From positions 1 through 21,687 of IMG/VR virus record IMGVR_UViG_3300006846_000061: a stretch of 21,687 bases of DNA; one strand, given 5' to 3'. The notes beneath the pieces were generated by a model. The model did not search any database and had not been told where the DNA came from. It saw only the letters and a program-made list of their open reading frames with translations. Origin of the DNA: a virus. The position numbers and the translations under genes are program-made. Positions 5,872-11,051 of this stretch are shown piece after piece. The stretch's first letter is position 1, and the number at the start of each line of letters is the position of its first letter.

Positions 5872-6079
5872 GGCGCACCACCGGCTGGAACTCGCCGCAC
5901 CACTCGTCGGCGGCCACGACGGGCAGCTTCAGGCCGGTCGTGGACCGCCGCTCGCCAAAGATATCGCGCGCGCCGAGCGTCACGACGGTCGGCGGGTAGC
6001 GCCGGCACAGCAGGCGGTCGGCGTGCTCGTCGCCCGCGCTGAAGCGGCATCGGCCGCACTGCTCGCGTAGCTCATCCAT
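5864..6079 (-). CDS. Small four-cysteine protein (CxxCxF...CRRYPP...WCGEF type)
   Basis: 71 residues from ATG at 6079. Cysteines 8, 11, 25 and 61 sit in CGRCRF, LLCRRYPP and EWCGEF, a recurrent phage and proteobacterial pattern with C-x2-C, C-RRYPP, a valine-rich PVV and WCGEF. The four cysteines could hold zinc or an iron-sulfur cluster; the family function is not established to my knowledge. It is the first gene of the leftward operon that I can identify. The ribosome site is a weak GGGGG. Confidence 0.82.
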   Translation of the reverse strand: MDELREQCGRCRFSAGDEHADRLLCRRYPPTVVTLGARDIFGERRSTTGLKLPVVAADEWCGEFQPVVRHG

Positions 6080-6161
6080 GGCATACCCCCGCCAGCATCT
6101 GGTAGGCTCCGGCCCGCGTCGTCGCACTCCCCTCCCAGCGGCGACGCTGAGGAGGCCTGCG

Positions 6162-6749
6162 ATGAAAAGAACGGCGTTGCTGTTGGTCGTGCTCTTGGGC
6201 TGCGCCCAGGACGGTGAAGACGGCGATTCGGTAGAGGTCGAGCAGCTCGCAAGCGGCTCGGTGTGCCCCTCTGGCGGCGTTCGCCTGTCCGCCGGCAAAG
6301 ACAGTCAGGTGGTCTGCAACGGAGAGCGCGGGGCCAGCGGCGCGCAGGGACAGTCGGGCCAGGCTGCTGAGCAGGGCGCCGCCCTCGTCCCTGAGACGAT
6401 CACCGCCTGCAACTCCCTGGCGACCCTTCCGGCCAGCGGCGTACTGGCAAGCTTGGGATACCAACTCGTCACGTTCAGCGACGGCTCTGTGTTCGTCTCG
6501 TGCGAGGCGCAGACGACCCCGCTCGTCGGGGCCAGCCACGCCCAGTTCTACGCCGGATGGCAGCAAGGCGCGGCGGTTGGGGGGTGCATCGTTGCCAGCG
6601 ACGGCTCCGGCACACCTGACGGTGGCTGGTGGGACTTCACGGCGCCCGGGGGCAAGCCGCGCGCGACCTACCACGACATGGGCACAGCGGACGACCTCGC
6701 GGTCCACACGTTCCCCGCTTCCGACTGCGCCGTCATGCGCCCGAACTAG
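6162..6749 (+). CDS. Secreted lipoprotein with short collagen-like segment
   Basis: 195 residues from ATG at 6162, with GAGGAGG seven bases ahead; an earlier in-frame ATG at 6078 is rejected because it would add 28 residues before the signal. The signal peptide MKRTALLLVVLLGC has a lipobox LLGC with Cys14, followed by Ala, so a lipidated, envelope-anchored protein is expected. Next come CPSGGVRLSAGKDSQVVCNG and four G-x-x triplets (GERGASGAQGQS), then a Cys-containing globular domain rich in aromatic residues (YAGWQQG, GGWWDF, AVHTF). It lies alone on the plus strand between the leftward operon and the repressor, the usual place for a lysogenic-conversion gene. A cell-surface role such as exclusion of other phages is inference. 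Confidence 0.82.
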   Translation: MKRTALLLVVLLGCAQDGEDGDSVEVEQLASGSVCPSGGVRLSAGKDSQVVCNGERGASGAQGQSGQAAEQGAALVPETITACNSLATLPASGVLASLGYQLVTFSDGSVFVSCEAQTTPLVGASHAQFYAGWQQGAAVGGCIVASDGSGTPDGGWWDFTAPGGKPRATYHDMGTADDLAVHTFPASDCAVMRPN

Positions 6750-6833
6750 CGCTGACCCGGTGGCGGACGGGGAGCTTCCCTGAGCTGCGGCGAACATGGT
6801 GGCAACGCTAACTCGCCAACCACTACGCGTCAA

Positions 6834-6846
6834 CACCAAGTTGGTG
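6834..6846. repeat. Perfect inverted repeat CACCAA-G-TTGGTG
   Basis: Six-base arms around a single G, followed by AAAA. It overlaps the end of GCGTCAACACC (6827-6837), which matches operator-like sequences in the repressor promoter region. It may be an outlying repressor site or part of the terminator region. Confidence 0.45.
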
Positions 6847-6856
6847 AAAATGAGAA

Positions 6857-6883
6857 AGCCCTCACGGGCTCGCTGTGAGGGCT
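6857..6883 (-). terminator. Intrinsic terminator of the repressor gene
   Basis: A perfect 9-bp stem AGCCCTCAC/GTGAGGGCT with a 9-base loop. On the minus strand it is followed by TTTCTCATTTTC, a fair U-rich tail, and lies 26 bases after the repressor stop. On the plus strand only a weak AT-rich tail follows, so it could also partly stop transcripts from the lipoprotein gene. Confidence 0.75.
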
Positions 6884-6908
6884 AATACCGATTTCTAATT
6901 AGATACAG

Positions 6909-7289
6909 CTACTTACGCTTGGTCAGAAGGTCGACCACAACGCGGGCTGTATGCTGCTCTACGTCCGCCTCCTCGAGCAGCAGCGCGAGCCCCCTGCGTT
7001 GCCGATCGGTGAGTCGTTTTAGTTCGTCTTCAGAAAACAGCTGTCGCAACTGTGCCTCGCTCACGGCCCCCTCCGTTTCCCCGCCGGTCATAAGAACATC
7101 AACGGTTACGCCAAAGTACGACGCCAGGCGTTCCCAGTTGTCGCGGGGGAGCGCCTTACCGGATTCCCAGTTGGACACGGATGACACAGCAACGTCAATG
7201 TGAGCGGCCAGCTGTTGTTGTGTGAGAGTTTTACCGACACGCAGTAACCTGATGAAAGCACCGACTTTTTGGGGATCTGGCTCGGACAT
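6909..7289 (-). CDS. XRE-family transcriptional repressor (CI-like)
   Basis: 126 residues from ATG at 7289. Residues 9-66 form a helix-turn-helix of the Cro/CI (XRE) family: IRLLRVGKTLTQQQLAAHIDV, SSVSNWESGKALP, WERLASYFGV and DVLMTGG. The C-terminal 55 residues are helical (LTDRQRRGLALLLEEA). There is no peptidase S24 domain, so it would not be cleaved by RecA as lambda CI is; induction, if any, needs another signal. It is divergent from the Cro-like gene and 109 bases away. No ribosome site is seen upstream and the inferred promoter would start the mRNA at or next to the ATG, as for lambda cI from pRM. The gene is richer in A+T than its surroundings. Confidence 0.88.
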   Translation of the reverse strand: MSEPDPQKVGAFIRLLRVGKTLTQQQLAAHIDVAVSSVSNWESGKALPRDNWERLASYFGVTVDVLMTGGETEGAVSEAQLRQLFSEDELKRLTDRQRRGLALLLEEADVEQHTARVVVDLLTKRK

Positions 7290-7296
7290 AGGCGCT

Positions 7297-7325
7297 TAGC
7301 GTACACGCCAACTAGGCAGCGTCAA
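7297..7325 (-). promoter_or_regulatory. Putative repressor promoter (leaderless, pRM-like)
   Basis: On the minus strand, TTGACG (7325-7320), 17 bases, then ACGCTA (7302-7297); with 16 bases the -10 would be TACGCT. A start six to eight bases on is at about 7290, immediately before the ATG at 7289. The -35 overlaps the operator-like GCGTCAACA. Confidence 0.5.
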
Positions 7326-7329
7326 CAAG
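7319..7329. promoter_or_regulatory. Operator-like site 1 (GCGTCAACAAG)
   Basis: Shares GCGT-pyrimidine-purine-ACA with 7358-7368 (GCGTTGACACC) and 6827-6837 (GCGTCAACACC). It covers the -35 of the repressor promoter, so binding would affect the repressor's own transcription. Confidence 0.45.
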
Positions 7330-7357
7330 CATTGCAGGCCGGCGGCTATTCGCCACG

Positions 7358-7389
7358 GCGTTGACACCTACGCGAAGACGCTATATAGC
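7358..7389 (+). promoter_or_regulatory. Putative rightward early promoter with operator-like site 2
   Basis: Consensus TTGACA at 7361-7366, 17 bases, TATAGC at 7384-7389 (or 15 bases and TATATA at 7382-7387). It would start transcription at about 7394-7397, only a few bases before the Cro-like ATG at 7399. The -35 lies in GCGTTGACACC (7358-7368), a copy of the operator-like motif. A 9-bp direct repeat ACGCTATAT (7378-7386 and 7392-7400) covers the -10 and the start codon. Confidence 0.65.
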
Positions 7390-7398
7390 CAACGCTAT

Positions 7399-7626
7399 AT
7401 GGGGAAACCTCGCGTCGAGGCTTTTGGGTCGCGCTTCCGCTCCCGGCGGGAAGCGTTAGGCATCTCGCGTTCGGCGGCAGCGCGTGCGGTGGACGTGCAC
7501 GTCACGAACCTGATGGGCTGGGAGGACGAGGGGAAGCTCCCCAAAGACCCGCACGTCTTCCCTCGGGCAGCCAGCCTGCTGGAGTGCGACGGCTGGTGGC
7601 TGCTGACCGGTGAGGGCGCGCCATGA
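7399..7626 (+). CDS. Cro-like helix-turn-helix protein
   Basis: 75 residues from ATG at 7399. FGSRFRSRREALGISRSAAARAVDV, NLMGWEDEGKLPKDP and ASLLECDGWWLLTGEG follow the five-helix XRE layout, ending like many repressors in a W-LLTGEG segment. There is no room for other domains, as in Cro. It is the first gene of the rightward operon and overlaps the next by ATGA. No ribosome site precedes the ATG, which is within a few bases of the inferred transcription start, so leaderless translation is likely. It probably shares operators with the divergent repressor. Confidence 0.82.
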   Translation: MGKPRVEAFGSRFRSRREALGISRSAAARAVDVHVTNLMGWEDEGKLPKDPHVFPRAASLLECDGWWLLTGEGAP

Positions 7627-7706
7627 GCACCGACGCGACCGACACGCTGATCGCGTGGCTGCTGACGGCCTCGGTGCTGCTGGCGCTGCTGTGGTGGTCG
7701 CTGTGA
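7623..7706 (+). CDS. Micro membrane protein, 27 residues
   Basis: ATG at 7623 overlaps the Cro-like stop (ATGA) and the stop overlaps the next start (GTGA). The product MSTDATDT is followed by one hydrophobic helix (LIAWLLTASVLLALLWW) and ends SL. Third-position GC is very high and both junctions are coupled, which supports translation. Function unknown. Confidence 0.55.
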   Translation: MSTDATDTLIAWLLTASVLLALLWWSL

Positions 7707-7993
7707 GCGCGCGTCTCACGCTGCGCAAGCGCGCCGGCCTGCTGCTGCTCCGCCTGTGCGGGCGGGTCGCGCTCTTCGGGCTGCGCCTGTATGGCGCGTC
7801 CTCGCTGCTCGTGGAGACGCCCGAGTACGTCCGGGAGCGCGAGGAGGCTGCGCAGCGCATGCGCGAGGCGTTCACGCGCGCCCTCGTGGGCCCGCCGGTG
7901 CCGGGCATCGCGGGCGCTGCCGATCCGCAGCGGCAGTGCTCCTGCCCACGCTGCACGCAGGCTCGCTCGCAGGCCGCATCGAGGTGGAACTGA
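7703..7993 (+). CDS. Hypothetical protein with hydrophobic N terminus and CxCxxC, 96 residues
   Basis: Starts at GTG 7703 in a GTGA overlap. The N terminus is basic then hydrophobic (LTLRKRAGLLLLRLCGRVALFGLRLYGASSLLV), either a membrane segment or an amphipathic helix. A charged helix EYVREREEAAQRMREAF follows, and the end contains CSCPRC (Cys79, 81, 84). It is coupled on both sides. Not recognised; likely a small membrane-associated protein with a metal site. Confidence 0.65.
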   Translation: MSARLTLRKRAGLLLLRLCGRVALFGLRLYGASSLLVETPEYVREREEAAQRMREAFTRALVGPPVPGIAGAADPQRQCSCPRCTQARSQAASRWN

Positions 7994-8736
7994 TGACCCC
8001 CGCCGAGCGCGCAGCGGTGCACACGATGGCGGGCGCCTTCGGGCGCCTGTCGCTGGCGGCCGAGCTCGCGTCGCTCGACGCTGGCCAGCTGCCGGCGCTG
8101 GAGCGCGTCCGCAAGCTCACGCTGCGAGACTTCGCGGCTGCTCAGGACGCCCTCGCTGGCAGCCGCGTGCACCTCAGCGAGGACGACGCGCCGAACGACG
8201 CTGCCAATGCGGAGTTCCCGCCCCCCAAGACGTCCAGCGCGGCACCTCCTCCCCCGGAGCCCCCCCGCCGCGCTGCACAGACGCTCGCCACCAGCGCTAA
8301 CCCACGGGATTGCCCTCCCGGCGCTGGTGGCGGGCGGGCAGTACCCAAGCCCGGCACGGCTGCAGCGAAGGCGCTCGAGCTCGCTGCCAAGCAGCCCTTC
8401 TCGATCGGCCAGCTTGCGCGGTTCGCGGCCTGCAGCGAGCAGGGTGCGCGGATCGCCTGCCTGGGGCTCATCAAGCGCGGCCTGATGCGACGCCGCGTCG
8501 CAATGGGGCCGCGGGACGGTCGGCTGGGCGCGACGCTTTACGAGCTGGTCACACAGCCGCCGCGATCGGACGACGCACCCGCGCCGCAGCGCGCACCGGT
8601 GGTGCACCCGCCTCGTGGCCGCACAGCAAAGCAGGAGCTCGCGGCTGCTGAGGCGTTCCTCGCGGATAAGCCCGCACTGCCGCCGGCGCGCCCGGTGGCG
8701 TGTGCTGAGCGCGGCGCGCTGCGGAGGTACCTGTGA
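7993..8736 (+). CDS. Hypothetical winged-helix protein, 247 residues
   Basis: ATG at 7993 overlaps the preceding stop by one base (TGATG). Residues 1-65 are helical (TPAERAAVHTMAGAFGRLSLAAELASL). A Pro/Ala-rich linker follows (FPPPKTSSAAPPPPEPPRR, about 77-95). Residues about 120-180 look like a winged helix: AAAKALELAAKQPFSIGQLARFAACSEQGARIACLGLIKRGLMRR, then a short wing and YELVTQ. The tail is Pro/Ala-rich and basic. It may bind DNA as a regulator or replication accessory factor. Nothing decides between these, and no catalytic motif is present. Confidence 0.75.
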   Translation: MTPAERAAVHTMAGAFGRLSLAAELASLDAGQLPALERVRKLTLRDFAAAQDALAGSRVHLSEDDAPNDAANAEFPPPKTSSAAPPPPEPPRRAAQTLATSANPRDCPPGAGGGRAVPKPGTAAAKALELAAKQPFSIGQLARFAACSEQGARIACLGLIKRGLMRRRVAMGPRDGRLGATLYELVTQPPRSDDAPAPQRAPVVHPPRGRTAKQELAAAEAFLADKPALPPARPVACAERGALRRYL

Positions 8737-8939
8737 TCGAGCAGCTCGCAACTGTCTCGCTGAGCCGCGACGAGGCAGGCCTGTACAGCGTTGTGGTGCG
8801 CTTCGACGACGGCTCCGAGCGCGAGGTCAGCTCGTCCGAGTGGCGCACGGTGCTCTCGGTCTTCTCGTATGCCGCCCAGCTGATCGCCGAGAAGCTGCAC
8901 AAGCGCCCCGAGGTGATTGGGGACGGTAGCGTGCCATGA
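8733..8939 (+). CDS. Hypothetical protein, 68 residues
   Basis: GTG at 8733 overlaps the upstream stop (GTGA) and has GGAGG six bases ahead. The protein starts with a beta hairpin (LATVSLSRDEAGLYSVVVRFDDGSEREVS) and ends in a helix (WRTVLSVFSYAAQLIAEKLHKRPEV). It is soluble, acidic-basic mixed, and has no known motif. The next gene starts in its stop (ATGA). Confidence 0.7.
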   Translation: MIEQLATVSLSRDEAGLYSVVVRFDDGSEREVSSSEWRTVLSVFSYAAQLIAEKLHKRPEVIGDGSVP

Positions 8940-9031
8940 GCGAGTCGGAGCTCGCTTGGTGCGTGGTGCTCAGCGCAGGCGCTCTCGCGCTGCAGACGCT
9001 GTGGGTGCTCGCAATCGCGATGGGGGGCTGA
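8936..9031 (+). CDS. Micro membrane protein, 31 residues
   Basis: ATG at 8936 overlaps the upstream stop (ATGA). The product MSESELAW has one hydrophobic helix (CVVLSAGALALQTLWVLAIAMGG) to the end. It resembles the 27-residue micro protein at 7623-7706 in build. The methyltransferase GTG begins one base after its stop. Function unknown. Confidence 0.5.
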   Translation: MSESELAWCVVLSAGALALQTLWVLAIAMGG

Positions 9032-9032
9032 G

Positions 9033-9659
9033 GTGCAGGCGCACCTGTTCGGCGAGCCCGAGCTCCAGCCTTCCCTGTCGCAGTGGCATACGCCTGCGTG
9101 GCTGGCGCGGCGCATGGCCGGCTGGGTGCCGCGCTGGGCGCGCGTGCTCGAGCCGAGCTGCGGAGGCGGCGCGCTGATCGAAGGGCTGATCCGCGCCGGA
9201 CACCAGCCGTCGCTCATCCTCGCGATCGACCTGGACCCCGCTTGGGCGCGGCACTGCGAGGAGCGCTTCCCGGGCCTGCTGGTGCTGCGAGGCGACTTCC
9301 GGGCGTCAGCTCCGGAGCTTCGGGCCGCTGAGCTCGACTTCGTGCTGATGAACCCGCCCTTCGAGGACAACGGCCACCTGCGCTTCGTGCTGCGCGCGCT
9401 CGAGCTCGCGCCCGTGGTGGTCGGCGCCTTCCCCGTGTCTTTCCAGTTCAGCCTACAGCGCGATCGCGAGCTCTGGGCGCCGCGCGCTGTCGTCACACGG
9501 CGAGCAATCCTTCCCGAGCGTGTGGACTACGGCGGCGACCAGTCGCCGAGCTTCGACAGCGTGGTGCTGCAGATCGAGCGCCGCAGGAAGCCGCGTTTTC
9601 CGGGCGAGGTGCGCGAGGTCGAAGAAGAGGTTTGGACGCCGCACGACGTGCGCGTGTAG
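9033..9659 (+). CDS. DNA N6-adenine methyltransferase (orphan)
   Basis: 208 residues from GTG at 9033. Motif I VLEPSCGGGALIEGL (38-52) binds S-adenosylmethionine, AIDLDP (64-69) is the acidic ribose contact, and NPPF (107-110) is the catalytic motif IV of N6-adenine (or N4-cytosine) enzymes. An N-terminal SLSQWHTPAWLARRM segment is also usual for this phage family. It has no obvious target-recognition domain and no restriction gene nearby, so it is probably an orphan enzyme that marks phage DNA against host restriction or tunes regulation. It lies next to a Tad2-like gene. Confidence 0.88.
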   Translation: MQAHLFGEPELQPSLSQWHTPAWLARRMAGWVPRWARVLEPSCGGGALIEGLIRAGHQPSLILAIDLDPAWARHCEERFPGLLVLRGDFRASAPELRAAELDFVLMNPPFEDNGHLRFVLRALELAPVVVGAFPVSFQFSLQRDRELWAPRAVVTRRAILPERVDYGGDQSPSFDSVVLQIERRRKPRFPGEVREVEEEVWTPHDVRV

Positions 9660-9679
9660 CGGCGAGGAGGAAAGAGGAC

Positions 9680-10165
9680 ATGGGCATATTTAGGAAGAAG
9701 CCGGTGATCGTGGAGGCAGTGCAGTTCACTGGTGGCAACGGAACCGACGTGCTCACGTGGGCGGGCGTGGATGGTGCACTCGAAGAGGATCTGCTCAACG
9801 GCCCGCAGGCGGTGGAGTTCGAGACCTCAGAGGGCCGGATGCGTGCCGAGGTCGGGCACTGGGTGATCCGCGGCGTGAACGGCTCGCTGTACACGTGCAC
9901 GCCGGAGAACTTCGCAACGGCGTTCGAGGCACCTGTCGCGGCGTCCGGCAGCTTCGGCTGGGCCATCGAGCAGCTGAAGGCCGGCCAGCGCGTCGCGCGC
10001 GCCGGCTGGAACGGCAAGGGCATGTGGCTCGGTCTGCAGGTGCCGGATGAGCACTCGAAGATGGGGCACCCGTATATCTACATGAGCGATGTCAACGCAA
10101 AGCTGTTCCCATGGAACCCGAACGCGCTCGACATGCTGTCGGAGGACTGGGAGGTGGTGTCTTGA
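9680..10165 (+). CDS. Two-domain protein: phage RKKPVxxEAVQ domain fused to DUF2829 (Tad2-like)
   Basis: 161 residues from ATG at 9680, with GAGGAGGAAAGAGG ahead. Residues 1-84 match a widespread phage domain: FRKKPVIVEAVQFTG, VEFETSEGRMRAEVGHWVIRGVNG, SLYTCTPENFATAFE. Residues 91-161 match DUF2829: SFGWAIEQLKAGQRVARAGWNGKGMWLGL, YIYMSDVNAKLFPWNP and DMLSEDWEVV. DUF2829 is the family of Tad2, which sequesters the signal molecule of Thoeris defence; some homologs also bind cyclic oligonucleotides. The reaction here would be binding, not catalysis. The neighbour upstream is a methyltransferase, so the pair may counter host defences. The N-terminal domain has no known role, and whether this copy binds a nucleotide signal is inference. 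Confidence 0.85.
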   Translation: MGIFRKKPVIVEAVQFTGGNGTDVLTWAGVDGALEEDLLNGPQAVEFETSEGRMRAEVGHWVIRGVNGSLYTCTPENFATAFEAPVAASGSFGWAIEQLKAGQRVARAGWNGKGMWLGLQVPDEHSKMGHPYIYMSDVNAKLFPWNPNALDMLSEDWEVVS

Positions 10166-10602
10166 GCAAAGAGGGCGAGATCGAGACGCAGAAGTTGCCT
10201 TGCAAGCTCTCACCGAGCGAGCGCGAGGCAAAGAACGCGGACCTGGTGCGGCTCGAGCAGGAGCGGAGCACGCAGGAGGCCGAGAAAAAGGCCTGGGTGT
10301 CCGAGAAGAACGCGCAGCTGAAGCAGACGCGCGCGCAAATCGACCAGACCGTCAAGGAGCTGCACGAGGGCGTGGAGCTGCGCGACGTCGAAGTCGAGAC
10401 GGTCTACCTTTTTGGCGAAAACCGCGTCGACTACGTGCGGCGCGACACTCAGGGAGTGGTCTCCTCGCGCGACATGGACGCTTACGACCGGCAGGAGAGC
10501 CTTCCAGACCCGGACATGCTGCCTCCGCCCGCCAAACCGCAGCCGCGCAAGCGCAAGAAGCGCGGCGAGCTCACCGACGTGCCCGATTCTGTAGCCGAGT
10601 AG
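10162..10602 (+). CDS. Coiled-coil phage protein, 146 residues
   Basis: TTG at 10162 overlaps the upstream stop (TTGA), with GGGAGG about eight bases ahead. Residues 17-70 are a charged coiled coil (LSPSEREAKNADLVRLEQERSTQ, KKAWVSEKNAQLKQTRAQIDQTVKELHEG). A beta part follows (VELRDVEVETVYLFGENRVDYVRRDTQGVVSSRDM), and the end is Pro/Lys-rich (PAKPQPRKRKKRGE). The VEVE...R-x-Y-x-RRDT-G-VVSSR pattern is common in unannotated phage proteins. It closes the first rightward gene block, before a terminator. Confidence 0.75.
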   Translation: MSKEGEIETQKLPCKLSPSEREAKNADLVRLEQERSTQEAEKKAWVSEKNAQLKQTRAQIDQTVKELHEGVELRDVEVETVYLFGENRVDYVRRDTQGVVSSRDMDAYDRQESLPDPDMLPPPAKPQPRKRKKRGELTDVPDSVAE

Positions 10603-10607
10603 CGTCT

Positions 10608-10632
10608 TTGGCCCGCTGCGGGCGGTTTCTTC
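10608..10632 (+). terminator. Weak intrinsic terminator
   Basis: Hairpin GCCCG-CTG-CGGGC (10611-10623), followed by GGTTTCTTCC. The stem is only 5 bp and the T tract is interrupted, so it is likely to be partial. It lies nine bases after the coiled-coil gene's stop and separates the two early gene blocks. Confidence 0.5.
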
Positions 10633-10652
10633 CATCTTGACGGGGGCTTCTT

Positions 10653-11051
10653 TTGACGCGGGACCCATTCGAGCTCGACCGGCAGCACCGCGAGCGCCTT
10701 CAAGAGGAGGTTTGCGCGGTGCGCCTCGCACTTTTCGAGGCTCGCGAGGCCCGAGACGGCGCGGCCGCGCTCGTAGCGCTCGATCGGCTGTACGTGCTGG
10801 TCGACCGGTACGACGCGAAGCTGCTCGTCCTGGGCGAATCGGACGACGACACGCAGTCGTTCGTGCTCCCCGCGACCTGTCGGCAGATGACCGCGCGCCA
10901 TCACGGCCAGTGCAAGGCGTGCAAGGGTCGCATCTACCAGGGCGACGTCATGTACTGGGAGCCGAGCGAGCGCGCGACCTACTGCGTTGCGTGCGGCGGC
11001 ATCCCGGGGCTCGCACAGCAGCCCGACGGGCGCAGCGCGGGTGGTAGATGA
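10653..11051 (+). CDS. Zinc-finger protein upstream of the helicase, 132 residues
   Basis: The first start after a stop is TTG at 10653, with only GGGGG ahead. GTG at 10719 has a much stronger AAGAGGAGG site eight bases ahead and would give 110 residues. The 22 codons between them show coding-like third-position GC, so I keep the longer form with doubt. Residues 20-60 are helical; Cys87, Cys90, Cys111 and Cys114 (CKACKGR...YCVACGG) form a treble-clef-like zinc site. Short CxxC-RIYQGD-CxxC proteins often precede replication genes in phages. It overlaps the helicase gene by ATGA, suggesting partner status. Confidence 0.72.
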   Translation: MTRDPFELDRQHRERLQEEVCAVRLALFEAREARDGAAALVALDRLYVLVDRYDAKLLVLGESDDDTQSFVLPATCRQMTARHHGQCKACKGRIYQGDVMYWEPSERATYCVACGGIPGLAQQPDGRSAGGR

